Below, piece by piece: positions 29,736-38,284 of a stretch of 64,000 bases of DNA (the first letter of the stretch is position 1; every line of letters starts with the position of its first letter). The notes below the pieces were generated by a model that worked only from the letters and a program-made list of their open reading frames with translations, searched no databases and was not told where the DNA came from. This DNA is from Leptolyngbya ohadii IS1 (GTDB taxonomy: Bacteria > Cyanobacteriota > Cyanobacteriia > Elainellales > Elainellaceae). Location: the NCBI RefSeq assembly GCF_002215035.1, contig NZ_NKFP01000006.1:2633080-2697079 (forward strand), read 5' to 3'. The translations under genes were made by a program, and so were the position numbers.

Positions 29736-30856
29736 GCCTTTTGCCTCCCTCAGTTCAGGATGAGCGGTTTCTCACGCTTGAGAAATTGGTGGAACGGCTC
29801 CAGGCGATCGACTTGACCGTACTGGCGATCTACGACCTGGATACGGTGAGCGAATCGGCACTCTACGACCTGGCTGACCAGTTCAACGTGCTGGGCTTGC
29901 GGGGCTGGACGCTGGCAAGCACAACGGCACAGCGGCGGGCACTGATTAAGGAAGCAATTCAGCTTCACCAGAAGGCAGGGACAGGGTATGCCATCCGGCG
30001 ATCGCTGACGCTGGTGGGATACCCAAATGCGACGATCGAAGAAAATCCACCCATGCGCTACGACGGCTCATGGAGCTACGACGGGCAGGAGCGGTACGAA
30101 GGGAAGCGGATGTATGGCTTCATCGTGACCCTGGACGCAACCCAATCTCAGGTATCGACCGATCGCATCACGCTAATCATCGGGCTGATTAATGAGTGGA
30201 AGAATGCCCGGAGCCGCTTGCTGGACTTGCGAATTGGCAGCGTTTCGCTATTCTTCAATCTGCTGATCTACGACGGTACATGGGCATTTAACGGGTCGCA
30301 GACGTTCGACGGAGTAAAAAATCTGTCGATCCTGGAAGACAATTTCACGAACGCCTCAAACGTGAATATTGCTAACCACTCTCCCACCTTCTCCCAGCCT
30401 GGGTTCACTTACTCAAACTACGGCGAGAATCCAGGGGCACGGGTGAATGGGGGTGTGCTGACACTTGCGTCTCAACCCGTTTCCGCCCCTATTTCAGGGC
30501 AAAACTACCGGGCAAGCTTGACGGTCACGATCCCGACAGGCGGCGGATTTGTGCTGCTACTGCGGCGAAATACACAGGCGGGAGAGGACGTGCGAGTGGT
30601 AATGCTGACCACCGCTGCTCTGCGGGTAGAGCAATATCCAGGCGGGACAGTGCTGGCAACGGCATCGGGCTACACTCCCCCTGCCAATACTCCGCTTCTG
30701 GTAGAGGCGGTGCTTAGAGGGGCAAGCCTGACGGTGCGAGTGGGCGGTATTACCCGGATCAACATCTCCACGGTCACGGTCAACAGCGGCACGGCGATCG
30801 AGCTGGTAGGCGGCAGTGCAGTGATCGATTCTTTGGTTGTTCAGCAGGAGGTCTAA
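29732..30856 (+). CDS. Tail protein I fused to a C-terminal beta domain
   Basis: A 374-residue protein. Residues 1-200 match P2 gpI: LTVLAIYDLDTVSESALYDL, QRRALIKEAIQLHQKAGTGY, AIRRSLTLVGYP. From about residue 200 it has an extra beta-rich module (FTNASNVNIANHSPTF, LRRNTQAGEDVRVVM, LLVEAVLRGASLTVRVGGI) that resembles a concanavalin/LamG jelly roll, possibly binding glycans. P2 gpI has 176 residues, so this is a fusion of a wedge/fibre-attachment protein with a receptor-binding-like domain. Confidence 0.85.
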   Translation: MSLLPPSVQDERFLTLEKLVERLQAIDLTVLAIYDLDTVSESALYDLADQFNVLGLRGWTLASTTAQRRALIKEAIQLHQKAGTGYAIRRSLTLVGYPNATIEENPPMRYDGSWSYDGQERYEGKRMYGFIVTLDATQSQVSTDRITLIIGLINEWKNARSRLLDLRIGSVSLFFNLLIYDGTWAFNGSQTFDGVKNLSILEDNFTNASNVNIANHSPTFSQPGFTYSNYGENPGARVNGGVLTLASQPVSAPISGQNYRASLTVTIPTGGGFVLLLRRNTQAGEDVRVVMLTTAALRVEQYPGGTVLATASGYTPPANTPLLVEAVLRGASLTVRVGGITRINISTVTVNSGTAIELVGGSAVIDSLVVQQEV

Positions 30857-31930
30857 ATGGTTTTTCTATCCGATTCACCCAGAAATTTTGTTTCTGTCCC
30901 AAGGATTGAAGCGACGGACATCGCCCTAGGGGGTAACGAGACGAACGCGCCGAACTTGCAGCTCAAATCCTTAGCTCAGCGGGATGCGTGGCTTCAGGAT
31001 CAGGTCAATGCTCTGATCTCTTCGCTTGGTAGTAGTACACCCATCCCAAACTCCGTGAAATTGTTCGGGGGAAGTGGGGGGCAAGGTGCCTACAACCTCA
31101 CTTCTGGCAGTGACACCTTCAGCGATGGGGTGTACTACTTTTCGAGCTTCACTGTTGGCGCTGGTGCAACGCTAAATATTTCGCTATTTGCCAGAATTTT
31201 TGTACTGGGCAACGTAACGATCAACGGCACGATCAACATTTCAACAACTGCAAACGGTGGGGGAGCGATCGGGACGGGTACGGCGGCAGTTCCTAACAGC
31301 GGGGGAATTTCCGGAGCGGGGATTGGTGCGGGAAGTGGAGGATCAGGAGGACGGGCTTATTCTTATGCAGCGCAGCCTTATGGGAGCGGGGGAGCAAGCG
31401 GGTTTATCTCAACTCCCAACACTGGCACGGCTGCGACTACTTCAGCAGGGGGTGAGGGAGCGGGAGGGCTGTGGATTGAAGCAGCCGGGACTGTCACTGT
31501 AGCCAGCACTGCATCAATTGCTGCAATTGGTGGAAATGCTGTTGCTGGATCTGTGACTACTGGATCAGTGAACGTTTCCGGTGGAGGCGGAGGGAGCGGA
31601 GGAACTGTAGTTTTGTCCTCCCTCACATCTGTATCAGTTGCGGGCGCAATTAGCGTTCGTGGCGGGAATGGAGCCAATGCAGTAGCCGGAAACGCGCAAG
31701 GAGGACGTGGAGGAGCAGGCGGGCAAGTAGTTTTAATTGCTCCCACTACTTCCACCACTGGAGCTGCAATCACCCTTACTGCTGGCACGAACGGCTCAAA
31801 CATTGGATCGCCTGATTTAGGTGGTGGTGGTGGTGGTGGTAATGGAGGAGCAGGCGGAACAGGTGGTGCTTCCCCGGTTGCTCCATCGAACGGAAGGCTT
31901 GTGACCAGAAACTTTAGAGCAGTTGGATAG
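30857..31930 (+). CDS. Glycine-rich tail fibre/adhesin protein
   Basis: A 357-residue protein. The N-terminal 70 residues (FLSDSPRNFVSVPRIEATDI, LKSLAQRDAWLQDQVNALIS) include a short helix for baseplate attachment. After a beta-strand region the protein is rich in poly-Gly segments (ISGAGIGAGSGGSGG, VSGGGGGSGGTVVL, GNAQGGRGGAGGQVVLIA, GGGGGGGNGGAGGTGG) alternating with beta strands, as in polyglycine-II adhesin tips of T-even S16-type fibres. It is likely the receptor-contacting protein, with variability expected in the Gly-rich loops. Confidence 0.75.
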   Translation: MVFLSDSPRNFVSVPRIEATDIALGGNETNAPNLQLKSLAQRDAWLQDQVNALISSLGSSTPIPNSVKLFGGSGGQGAYNLTSGSDTFSDGVYYFSSFTVGAGATLNISLFARIFVLGNVTINGTINISTTANGGGAIGTGTAAVPNSGGISGAGIGAGSGGSGGRAYSYAAQPYGSGGASGFISTPNTGTAATTSAGGEGAGGLWIEAAGTVTVASTASIAAIGGNAVAGSVTTGSVNVSGGGGGSGGTVVLSSLTSVSVAGAISVRGGNGANAVAGNAQGGRGGAGGQVVLIAPTTSTTGAAITLTAGTNGSNIGSPDLGGGGGGGNGGAGGTGGASPVAPSNGRLVTRNFRAVG

Positions 31931-31937
31931 GTGAATC

Positions 31938-32516
31938 ATGGCTGAGCAAGAGCAAGAATTTGAGCTAGATGAAACGCTGCATGAGCCTGTCTATAAAGGC
32001 TTCTGGATTTACGGCGACCAGATTTCCGGTTCATCCAATGCAGACATTCCTCCTGAGCAGTGGGCGATCGGATTTCAGTTGGTCGCAGTCCCAGAACGTT
32101 GGGAAGAAGCGCTGTGCTATTGGGATGCAGCCACCCAGGAGGTGAAGCTCAAAGGCGATCGCCCATCTCCTGCCCACTATTGGGATGGCGAGCGCAATGA
32201 ATGGGTGTTGCCTGAGCTGCCGCCAATTCCAGCCATCCCACGCTGGGATTGGCTCACCGACTCGGTGCGTGGCTCTGCACTATTCCAGCGAAGCTATCTG
32301 GCGAGTGAGCAGTCTACGGCGGTGAATGCAGCTTTCACGCTGCTGATGGCATCGCTGACCACGACCCGCAATCTCAACGATCTCCGATTTGCCTTTGCAC
32401 GGCTGCGGGTGGGGTTGCAGGCATTGGAGATAGATTTTTCGGTAGAAGAATTGGAATGGCTTGGGGGGAAGCTGCTGGAGTGCAATTTCGATCCTGCTGA
32501 ATTTGACTTAGGGTAG
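31938..32516 (+). CDS. Fibre-associated protein (possible assembly chaperone)
   Basis: A 192-residue acidic protein directly after the fibre gene, the usual position of a tail-fibre assembly factor. It has a Trp-rich first half (GFWIYGDQISGSSNADIPPE, HYWDGERNEWVLPELP) and a helical second half (TAVNAAFTLLMASLTTTRNL, RFAFARLRVGLQALEIDFSV). It is the last phage gene before attR. Family not recognised by name. Confidence 0.65.
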   Translation: MAEQEQEFELDETLHEPVYKGFWIYGDQISGSSNADIPPEQWAIGFQLVAVPERWEEALCYWDAATQEVKLKGDRPSPAHYWDGERNEWVLPELPPIPAIPRWDWLTDSVRGSALFQRSYLASEQSTAVNAAFTLLMASLTTTRNLNDLRFAFARLRVGLQALEIDFSVEELEWLGGKLLECNFDPAEFDLG

Positions 32517-32591
32517 AAATCTGGTAGTCGCCAATCAAGAATTTAGCCAAAAGCTTTTAGAATCAACAGCTTCAGGGCTTTAGTTTCAACC

Positions 32592-32633
32592 TTGACATCG
32601 TAGGGGTCACTGGTTCGAGTCCAGTTGTGTCCA
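32592..32633 (+). other. attR: 3' half of tRNA-Val(GAC)
   Basis: From TTGACAT (anticodon loop, anticodon GAC) through CGTAG, GGGTC, the T-arm ACTGG-TTCGAGT-CCAGT and acceptor TGTGTCC-A, the 3' half of a tRNA-Val is complete. The bases before the loop (agtttcaacc) do not pair with CGTAG and no GGACACA acceptor 5' arm occurs upstream, so the 5' half is missing. This is the expected remnant when a tyrosine integrase crosses over in the anticodon loop. The restored complete tRNA should lie at attL, left of the window. Confidence 0.85.
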
Positions 32634-32810
32634 TTAATCCTCATCCTCTCGATCGAGTTGGGGATACTGCTCAAAAACTTTGGTGATTAGTAAATAGAGT
32701 TCGTCCAGAATTTCCTCTGCACCATCCTCATCCACCTCTGCGAGAAGCTGTTCAACGGCGGTGATGTTTTGGACGAGGCGATCGGCTTGCTGGCGGTTGA
32801 GGGAAGACAT
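32634..32810 (-). CDS. Small acidic host protein next to attR
   Basis: ATG at 32810 to TAA at 32634-32636 gives 58 residues, starting MSSLNRQQADRLVQNITAVE and ending in an acidic QLDREDED. It is predicted all-helical. The stop codon begins on the base after the tRNA fragment. Family not recognised. The gene is short, but codon use and composition look real. It is the first host gene. Confidence 0.6.
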   Translation of the reverse strand: MSSLNRQQADRLVQNITAVEQLLAEVDEDGAEEILDELYLLITKVFEQYPQLDREDED

Positions 32811-32860
32811 GGCAAAAAGTATTGAATAATTCGCTTTGATTGTAGTATTTCTGGCGACGA

Positions 32861-33247
32861 TTATTTTAGGGCTTCGGCTAACGCGGCTCTGGTACGGGCA
32901 ACTGAAATCCGAACCCGTTCGACCTGCGCCTCATAGGCTGCCTTTTGCTGCGGGGAACTGTCGATGGGGCTTGCCCTAAGAATTTGCTCGTAGTAGCGAA
33001 AAATTTGAAAGGCGTAGCTGGCGACGGCAATTTGCTCCTGGGACAGCGATCGAATGCGGTCTACCAGATCGGCACAGGTCGCGGAATAGGGCAGAAGAAA
33101 GACATCGGCATAGAGGGGAGGCAACCGATGCGATCGGGTTTTGAGTTCTTCCAGCAGCTTCACGGCTTCCTCGGAGAGCGCCCCATCATAGTCCGCGAGG
33201 GAATTGAGGAGGGCAAGCAGCAGGAACTTCGTGCGTTTTTGCTTCAA
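32861..33247 (-). CDS. Hypothetical helical protein, 128 aa
   Basis: A 128-residue helical protein starting MKQKRTKFLLLALLNSLADY. It has a hydrophobic N-terminal stretch too polar for a signal peptide and a long amphipathic C-terminal helix (KAAYEAQVERVRISVARTRA). No motif. Transcribed leftward on its own. Confidence 0.6.
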   Translation of the reverse strand: MKQKRTKFLLLALLNSLADYDGALSEEAVKLLEELKTRSHRLPPLYADVFLLPYSATCADLVDRIRSLSQEQIAVASYAFQIFRYYEQILRASPIDSSPQQKAAYEAQVERVRISVARTRAALAEALK

Positions 33248-33365
33248 TGGTTTTGCTTCGGTTTTGCTGTAATGTCAGACGACGGGCAGAATGAATCCTT
33301 CAAAATTTTACCAGTCGCCGCATCGCCCATAAAGACGCAGATCAGAACGCAGATTAGAATACAAA

Positions 33366-34022
33366 TTACGAATAGCTAAACGATCGCGAACGTTCCTGAA
33401 TTACTCGCGGCGCATTCACCTTGAGGAACAGTGGTTCGACATAAGCGCCAAGCCAGGGCTGACCAATATTGAGCCAGGCAAAGGGACTGCTTTCGGGAAT
33501 TTGCAGATCAACTCCCGCAATGTGAATTGGGCTATTCGTTTGCCCTTCAAACAGCAGCAGCTTGGTATCCTTGACGCTAAACACCGGGGCGCTCAACGCC
33601 AACGGTAATCCCGGCAGTTTCCACGTGCAGCGACAGCGACATAGCACATCCTCGCCCTGGGTGACTTCGACGCTAAGCTGTTCACCCTGCTGCCATTTGA
33701 ATTCGGCATATTCCTTCGGCAGTCCCCAAATTTCCCGTCCACCTGCGATCGAGTCTGGATTATCCACATAAATATGAGACACCCAGCCGCCAATTGTGCC
33801 CGCGTGGTAAATCAGACCGCTGACGACAATCAGTTCGTTGTATTGCAGCACCGATCCGCTTTTGTAGGCAGAGAGATAAACGCCGCCGATCGTCTTACCG
33901 GGAAATACCGGGATGATTTCCAGTTCCGACGGGATGAGTGGACGAACGCGATCGATATCTATCAGGTTGAGGGTTTGCAGTGCGTAACCTTGAAGTTGCC
34001 AGGGCGTAGAAGGATAGGACAT
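33366..34022 (-). CDS. Acetoacetate decarboxylase-family protein
   Basis: A 218-residue protein of the acetoacetate decarboxylase superfamily: a beta-barrel with LIPSELEIIPVFPGKTIGGV, VSGLIYHAGTIGGWVSHIYV, and the hallmark GGREIWGLPKEYAEF, where the Lys-containing loop lies near the usual Schiff-base site. In cyanobacteria such proteins are often of unknown substrate rather than true acetone-forming enzymes. Cytoplasmic, no signal peptide. Confidence 0.85.
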   Translation of the reverse strand: MSYPSTPWQLQGYALQTLNLIDIDRVRPLIPSELEIIPVFPGKTIGGVYLSAYKSGSVLQYNELIVVSGLIYHAGTIGGWVSHIYVDNPDSIAGGREIWGLPKEYAEFKWQQGEQLSVEVTQGEDVLCRCRCTWKLPGLPLALSAPVFSVKDTKLLLFEGQTNSPIHIAGVDLQIPESSPFAWLNIGQPWLGAYVEPLFLKVNAPRVIQERSRSFSYS

Positions 34023-34067
34023 AGCTCACCTTGCCTGAAGAAAAGGGCAGTTGATTGAAAGTCCCCC

Positions 34068-34110
34068 CACCCAGCTTTGGGAGAGGGGTAATTGATTCAG
34101 GAGCAGGTCA
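34068..34110. repeat. Dispersed C/G-rich intergenic repeat
   Basis: gtccccccacccagctttgg followed by gagagggg, an imperfect palindrome of a dispersed cyanobacterial class also seen here at about 34806, 37383, 40279, 55728 and 56810. Confidence 0.55.
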
Positions 34111-34126
34111 ATCGAATTTTTGCGGT

Positions 34127-34738
34127 CTATCTATTCTTATAGCTCCGCTGACCGCCCGTGACGTTATCTGCGCCGCCTGTGAAGGTATCCTGTACCGCAT
34201 CAACTGAATCCCCAACGCTATCCTTCACGTCATTGATGAATTCCTTCGTTCCGGGGTACAGGGGCTGATCCAGATTCAGCTTCTCGCGCACGTTATCCAC
34301 TACATCATCTAAGCCGCCTTGAGCATCGTCAGCGGTCTTCTCCAGATTCCTTTTTGCGTTACGGATATTAACGTTATCCTTTTCATCCAGATCGATATAG
34401 GATTTGCTCTGCTTCTGATAGGACTGCTTCTCGTAGGACTGACGCTGACTCGGCATAGAGGCGCGATCGGGTCTGGGCAAGTCACTCTTGCCTTCGAGCG
34501 TTTTGGTGAGCTGAGGCGTCGCGTCCTTAGAAAACGCCTTATCGTTCTTGAGGTTATCCCGGTGCGAGTAGTAGCCGCCCTCGTTTGCCGCAGGCTTATC
34601 ATCGCTCAGGGTCGGCAGTTTGTTCCAGCTCTCTGCGCTGTAGTCGCCTGCCAGTGCCGCAGAGTTACCTACAAACACACTGAGGAATAGGAGGACAGTT
34701 GCGACGATCGCCGTAAATGCTTTGCGAAGTTTAATCAT
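34127..34738 (-). CDS. Secreted hydrophilic protein with signal peptide
   Basis: A 203-residue protein. Residues 1-30 form a signal peptide (FTAIVATVLLFLSVFVGNSA, cleavage after ALA-G). The mature part is hydrophilic and mostly helical: Gln/Ser/Tyr/Lys repeats (QSYEKQSYQKQSKSY), a segment with VNIRNAKRNLEKTADDAQGG, and LYPGTKEFINDVKDSVGDSV, as in small cyanobacterial stress or photoprotection-associated exported proteins. Not a CsbD protein. Neighbours are dehydrogenases and SRPBCC, so a stress-related island is likely. Confidence 0.65.
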   Translation of the reverse strand: MIKLRKAFTAIVATVLLFLSVFVGNSAALAGDYSAESWNKLPTLSDDKPAANEGGYYSHRDNLKNDKAFSKDATPQLTKTLEGKSDLPRPDRASMPSQRQSYEKQSYQKQSKSYIDLDEKDNVNIRNAKRNLEKTADDAQGGLDDVVDNVREKLNLDQPLYPGTKEFINDVKDSVGDSVDAVQDTFTGGADNVTGGQRSYKNR

Positions 34739-34799
34739 TTTTATCTCCTCTTGTTTGATCTTTTGTTTGCAAAATTATTTGCAAATGGTTTTAGTGAAG

Positions 34800-34975
34800 G
34801 CTTGAGATCCCCCTAAATCCCTCTCTAAGGGGGATAATCTGATGTCCAGGCTTTGCCTGGAGGCTCTTGTATACGGCTCTACCGCTAAAGATAGGGGGAG
34901 GCAGAGCCTCACAAAGAGCATCCCAACGCAGAGCATTGGAACGAGGCAACACAGTACCTCTTAGGGGAGCTAGGG
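34800..34975. repeat. Dispersed repeats between secreted protein and ADH genes
   Basis: Contains ATCCCCCTAAATCCCTCTCT ... AAGGGGGAT (palindrome, about 34809-34840), CCAGGCTTTGCCTGG (about 34849-34863) and GCAGAGCCTC / GCAGAGCATTGG segments. These are typical dispersed cyanobacterial intergenic repeats, probably transcribed hairpins. No gene. Confidence 0.6.
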
Positions 34976-34984
34976 GCGTTTTAT

Positions 34985-36154
34985 TTAAGGCTTAATAAAC
35001 ACCTTGATACAGCCATCCTGCTTGTGCTTAAACATCTCATAGCCCCGCTTTGTTTCCTCCAGGGACAAATGATGGGTAAACACACGCGACGGATCGACTT
35101 CTCCGTTTGCCACCCGATCGACCAGCATCGGCATATACTTTTGTCCAAACATCTGACCCATCTTCAGCGTCAGACCTTTGTTCATTGCAGCTCCCATCGG
35201 CAGTTTGTCCATGAAGCCGCTATACACGCCCATAATGGATACCGTGCCACCTTTGCGGCAGGACACAATCATCTGGCGGATCACGTTGGGGCGATCGGTT
35301 TCCAGACGGACAAGCTGTTTTGCCCGATCGTACAGACCTTCTACGCCCATCCCGTGCGCTTCCAGACCAACCGCATCAATACAGCAGTCGGGTCCGCGTC
35401 CGCCGGTCATTTCCTTGAGTGCGTCGCCTGCGTCAACCTCTTCATAGTTGATGGTGTCGGCTTTGGCGAAGGTTTTTGCCAGCTCTAAGCGTTCCGGGAA
35501 TCGATCGATTGCGATTACCCGCTCTGCGCCCAGCATATAGGCACTGATCATGGCAAACTGACCGACCGGACCTGCACCCCAGACCGCAACAATATCACCG
35601 GGCTGAATGTCGCACAGATCCGCGCCCATGTATCCCGTGGGAAAAGCGTCAGACAGGGGCAGGATTTTCTCATCGGCAATGCCATCGGGGACGACCGCGC
35701 AGCCCAGATCCGCAAAGGGAACGCGAATGTATTCCGCCTGCGAACCAGCATAGCCGCCGAACAGATGGGAGTAGCCGAAAATGCCCGACGTGCCGAAGCC
35801 GAACAAAGGCTCCTGCATCCAGCCGTTCTTGTTCGAGTTATCGCAGAGCGACCATTTTTGCTGCTGACAGAAGAAACAGCCGCCGCAGCCAATAATTGAG
35901 GAAACGACGACGCGATCGCCTACCTTCAGCTTTTTCACCGCAGGACCGATCTCCATGACTTCTCCCATGAATTCGTGTCCGATGATGTCACCGGGCATCA
36001 TTGAGGGAATATAGCCATCGTAGATGTGCAGGTCAGAACCGCAGATGGTGGTTGCTGTGACTTTGATGATCGCATCACGCGGATTGAGAATTTTTGGATC
36101 GGGCACGGTTTCCACGCGCACGTCCATTGGACCATGCCAACAGGCAGCTTTCAT
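34985..36154 (-). CDS. Zinc-dependent alcohol/formaldehyde dehydrogenase 1
   Basis: A 389-residue MDR-family enzyme. Catalytic zinc ligands in TTICGSDLHIYDG and GDIIGHEFMGEV; structural zinc Cys cluster GCGGCFFCQQQKWSLC; Rossmann motif VWGAGPVGQFAMIS with NAD(P); C-terminal FTHHLSLEETKRGYEMF. Length and pattern match the glutathione-independent formaldehyde-dehydrogenase-like group. It is the downstream member of a tandem pair with 36169-37338, 14 bases apart. Confidence 0.9.
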   Translation of the reverse strand: MKAACWHGPMDVRVETVPDPKILNPRDAIIKVTATTICGSDLHIYDGYIPSMMPGDIIGHEFMGEVMEIGPAVKKLKVGDRVVVSSIIGCGGCFFCQQQKWSLCDNSNKNGWMQEPLFGFGTSGIFGYSHLFGGYAGSQAEYIRVPFADLGCAVVPDGIADEKILPLSDAFPTGYMGADLCDIQPGDIVAVWGAGPVGQFAMISAYMLGAERVIAIDRFPERLELAKTFAKADTINYEEVDAGDALKEMTGGRGPDCCIDAVGLEAHGMGVEGLYDRAKQLVRLETDRPNVIRQMIVSCRKGGTVSIMGVYSGFMDKLPMGAAMNKGLTLKMGQMFGQKYMPMLVDRVANGEVDPSRVFTHHLSLEETKRGYEMFKHKQDGCIKVFIKP

Positions 36155-36168
36155 CTTTTACCCTTCTC

Positions 36169-37338
36169 CTACGGCTTCAGAACAATCTTGGTGCAGTTTT
36201 CGCGCTTGTGCTTGAAGATCTCATAGCCACGCGGCGCATCATCCAGCGGCAGATGGTGAGAAATGACGATCGTGGGGTCGATATCGCCATTCTCAATGTG
36301 GGACAGCAGGGTAGGCAGATACTTGTGAACGTGGGTTTGTCCCATCTTGAAGGTCAGACCTTTGTTCATCGCCGCACCGATTGGAATTTTGTCCACAAAG
36401 CCGCCATACACACCGGGCAGCGACACTGTACCGCCCTTCCGACAAGCGACGATCGCCTGACGCAGCACATAGGGACGATCGGTTTCCATCCGCACCGCCT
36501 GCTTCACTTTGTCGTAGACGCCTTCAGGTCCGATTCCGTGTGCCTCCATGCCGACCGCATCAATACAGGCATCGGGTCCGCGTCCACCCGTCATTTCCTT
36601 CAGAGCTTCGCCCGGATCGATTTCTTCGTAGTTGATGATTTCGTGCGCGCCCATCATCGCAGCTTTTTCCAGCCGTTCCGGGAATCGATCGATCGCAATC
36701 ACCCTTTCCGCACCCAGCAGAATGGCACTCTTGATCGCAAACAGTCCGACTGCACCGCATCCCCAAACCGCAACCGTATCTCCGGGCTGAATATTGCAGT
36801 TTTCTGCGCCCATGTAGCCCGTTGCCAGCACATCTGTCAGGAACAAAACCTGATCGTCGCTGAGGTGATCGGGCACTTTGAACGGACCCACATCCGCAAA
36901 GGGAACCCGCGCGTATTCCGCCTGTCCCCCGGCATAGCCGCCAAAGAAGTGCGAGTAGCCAAACAGCGCCGCCGGAGAGGTTCCGTAGAGCGGTTCGATC
37001 AGGTGCGCCTGATGGTTGGAGTTATCGCAAAGCGACCATTGCTCCTTCCGACAAAAGAAACAGTTGCCGCAGGAGATGGGGAAGGGAATGATGACGCGAT
37101 CGCCAATTTTCAAATTTTTGACCGCAGGACCGACTTCTACAATCTCTCCCATGAATTCATGTCCGACAATATCGCCGGGCATCATTGAGGGAATGTATCC
37201 GTCATAAAAGTGAAGATCCGATCCGCAAATTGCTGTGGATGTAATTTTGATAATCGCATCACGCGGATTGAGAATTTTTGGATCGGGCACATTATCGACC
37301 CGAACATCTAAAGGACCGTGCCAGCAGACAGCTCTCAT
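36169..37338 (-). CDS. Zinc-dependent alcohol/formaldehyde dehydrogenase 2
   Basis: A 389-residue paralogue of the neighbouring gene, with the same length and similar sequence throughout. Ligands: [25 protein letters not shown]; Cys cluster [16 protein letters not shown]; Rossmann [15 protein letters not shown]-terminal [17 protein letters not shown]. The pair arose by tandem duplication and is probably one operon, this gene being first. Differences in the substrate region ([18 protein letters not shown]) suggest altered specificity. Confidence 0.9.
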   Translation of the reverse strand: MRAVCWHGPLDVRVDNVPDPKILNPRDAIIKITSTAICGSDLHFYDGYIPSMMPGDIVGHEFMGEIVEVGPAVKNLKIGDRVIIPFPISCGNCFFCRKEQWSLCDNSNHQAHLIEPLYGTSPAALFGYSHFFGGYAGGQAEYARVPFADVGPFKVPDHLSDDQVLFLTDVLATGYMGAENCNIQPGDTVAVWGCGAVGLFAIKSAILLGAERVIAIDRFPERLEKAAMMGAHEIINYEEIDPGEALKEMTGGRGPDACIDAVGMEAHGIGPEGVYDKVKQAVRMETDRPYVLRQAIVACRKGGTVSLPGVYGGFVDKIPIGAAMNKGLTFKMGQTHVHKYLPTLLSHIENGDIDPTIVISHHLPLDDAPRGYEIFKHKRENCTKIVLKP

Positions 37339-37382
37339 GCTTAAATTCCTTAAATTTGGTTTGTGAAAGATAAACCGATGTT

Positions 37383-37440
37383 GGGTTCCCCCTAGAATCC
37401 CCCCTTGAGGGGGGCAGGGGGGTGTTAGGGGCTAGGGAGC
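37383..37440. repeat. Dispersed C/G-rich palindrome
   Basis: Sequence of type TTCCCCCTAGAATCCCCCCT-TG-AGGGGGG followed by CAGGGGGGTG; a near-perfect stem between the ADH 2 upstream region and the SRPBCC gene. Confidence 0.65.
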
Positions 37441-37462
37441 AGCTCAGGGATTCAGCAACACC

Positions 37463-38176
37463 CTACTTCCGACCCGAAGGCTGACCCTCTGTCGTCGCGA
37501 TTTCTCCAGCTTCCATCAGCATCTTGAAGCGGCGCAGCTCATCGCCAATTTGCTGTTCTGCCTCTTCCCCAAACAGTTTGGCGATCGCTGCACCCACGAC
37601 ACCACCGGGAGGATTGTATTCCATCACCACTTTCACTTCCGTTCCGCGTCCGGGAGGTCCGGGCTGGAACCGCACAAAGCCGGAATTGTCCACCTGCGAC
37701 CCTTCCACCGATGCCCAGGCAATCAGCTTATTGGGCTGGTCTGCCACGATCTCAGCGTCCCATTCCACTTCCGTCCCAAACGGTGCGCTGGTCACCCAGT
37801 GCGATCGCGTTGGACTCGTCACCGTCACCGATTTCAGGTGCTTCATGAACGTGGGCAAATTCTCAAAGTTGTGCCAGAACTCGTACAGTTCTTCCGGCGT
37901 TTTGTTGATGATAGTTACCGTCTTCTCGACCTTGATGCCCTTGCCCAAGCCCGTTGCGTCTGCCACCTTGTCCGTGAGGCTCTTATCCGCAGTTGCACCG
38001 TGGTACGCCATTGCGCCCCCTGCCATTGCCATTAGCGCACCCCGCAGCGATCGCTGGCTCAATCCCATCAGCACCATTGCGCCGCCCGTAATCAGCGAAC
38101 CCCATTTTTCGGCATCGCTTACGCCCTGCGGATTTTGCGGCTGATTTTCCTGATTTCCACCTGATACAGTTTCCAT
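37463..38176 (-). CDS. SRPBCC (polyketide-cyclase/START-like) membrane-tethered protein
   Basis: About 237 residues from the ATG at 38176, chosen for the AAGGAGAACC Shine-Dalgarno. Two hydrophobic Gly/Ala-rich segments (LITGGAMVLMGLS and GALMAMAGGAMAYHG, residues about 25-60) precede a SRPBCC domain (residues about 80-225: VEKTVTIINKTPEELYEFWH, FENLPTFMKHLKSV, WDAEIVADQPNKLIAW, VVMEYNPPGGVVGAAI). Such proteins bind hydrophobic ligands. In cyanobacteria they are often adjacent to SDR or dehydrogenase genes, as here. Confidence 0.85.
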   Translation of the reverse strand: METVSGGNQENQPQNPQGVSDAEKWGSLITGGAMVLMGLSQRSLRGALMAMAGGAMAYHGATADKSLTDKVADATGLGKGIKVEKTVTIINKTPEELYEFWHNFENLPTFMKHLKSVTVTSPTRSHWVTSAPFGTEVEWDAEIVADQPNKLIAWASVEGSQVDNSGFVRFQPGPPGRGTEVKVVMEYNPPGGVVGAAIAKLFGEEAEQQIGDELRRFKMLMEAGEIATTEGQPSGRK

Positions 38177-38284
38177 CTTGGTTCTCCTTATCTGTTCTGC
38201 GGTCAAATCTGTGATTAAACTTGATTAATTAATTGGGATGGGCGTTATTCTCCATTACATCCACCCATCCCCTCATCTATCCAT

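Larger units (their letters stand above)
1..32633. mobile_element. Contractile-tail prophage, left end outside the window
   Basis: A continuous run of phage genes in conventional order (integrase, terminase, portal, Mu F-like head protein, capsid, sheath, tube, tape measure, hub, spike, W, J, I, fibre) ends at a tRNA-Val 3' fragment at 32592-32633, after which genes become ordinary cyanobacterial housekeeping genes. Sheath, tube, U, X, D, V, PAAR, W, J and I identify a P2/Mu-type contractile tail; terminase and capsid genes argue for a phage rather than a tailocin. Phage genes begin at the very left edge, so attL, and probably lysis, replication and repressor genes, lie outside. I see no obviously broken structural gene. 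Confidence 0.93.

Noticed and set aside
32580-32633. A complete tRNA gene
   Set aside because: Only the anticodon loop, variable loop, T-arm and acceptor 3' strand are present; no matching acceptor 5' strand or D-arm occurs upstream.
1-32633. A tailocin or gene transfer agent instead of a phage
   Set aside because: Integrase, terminase, portal, scaffold, capsid and attR are all present.
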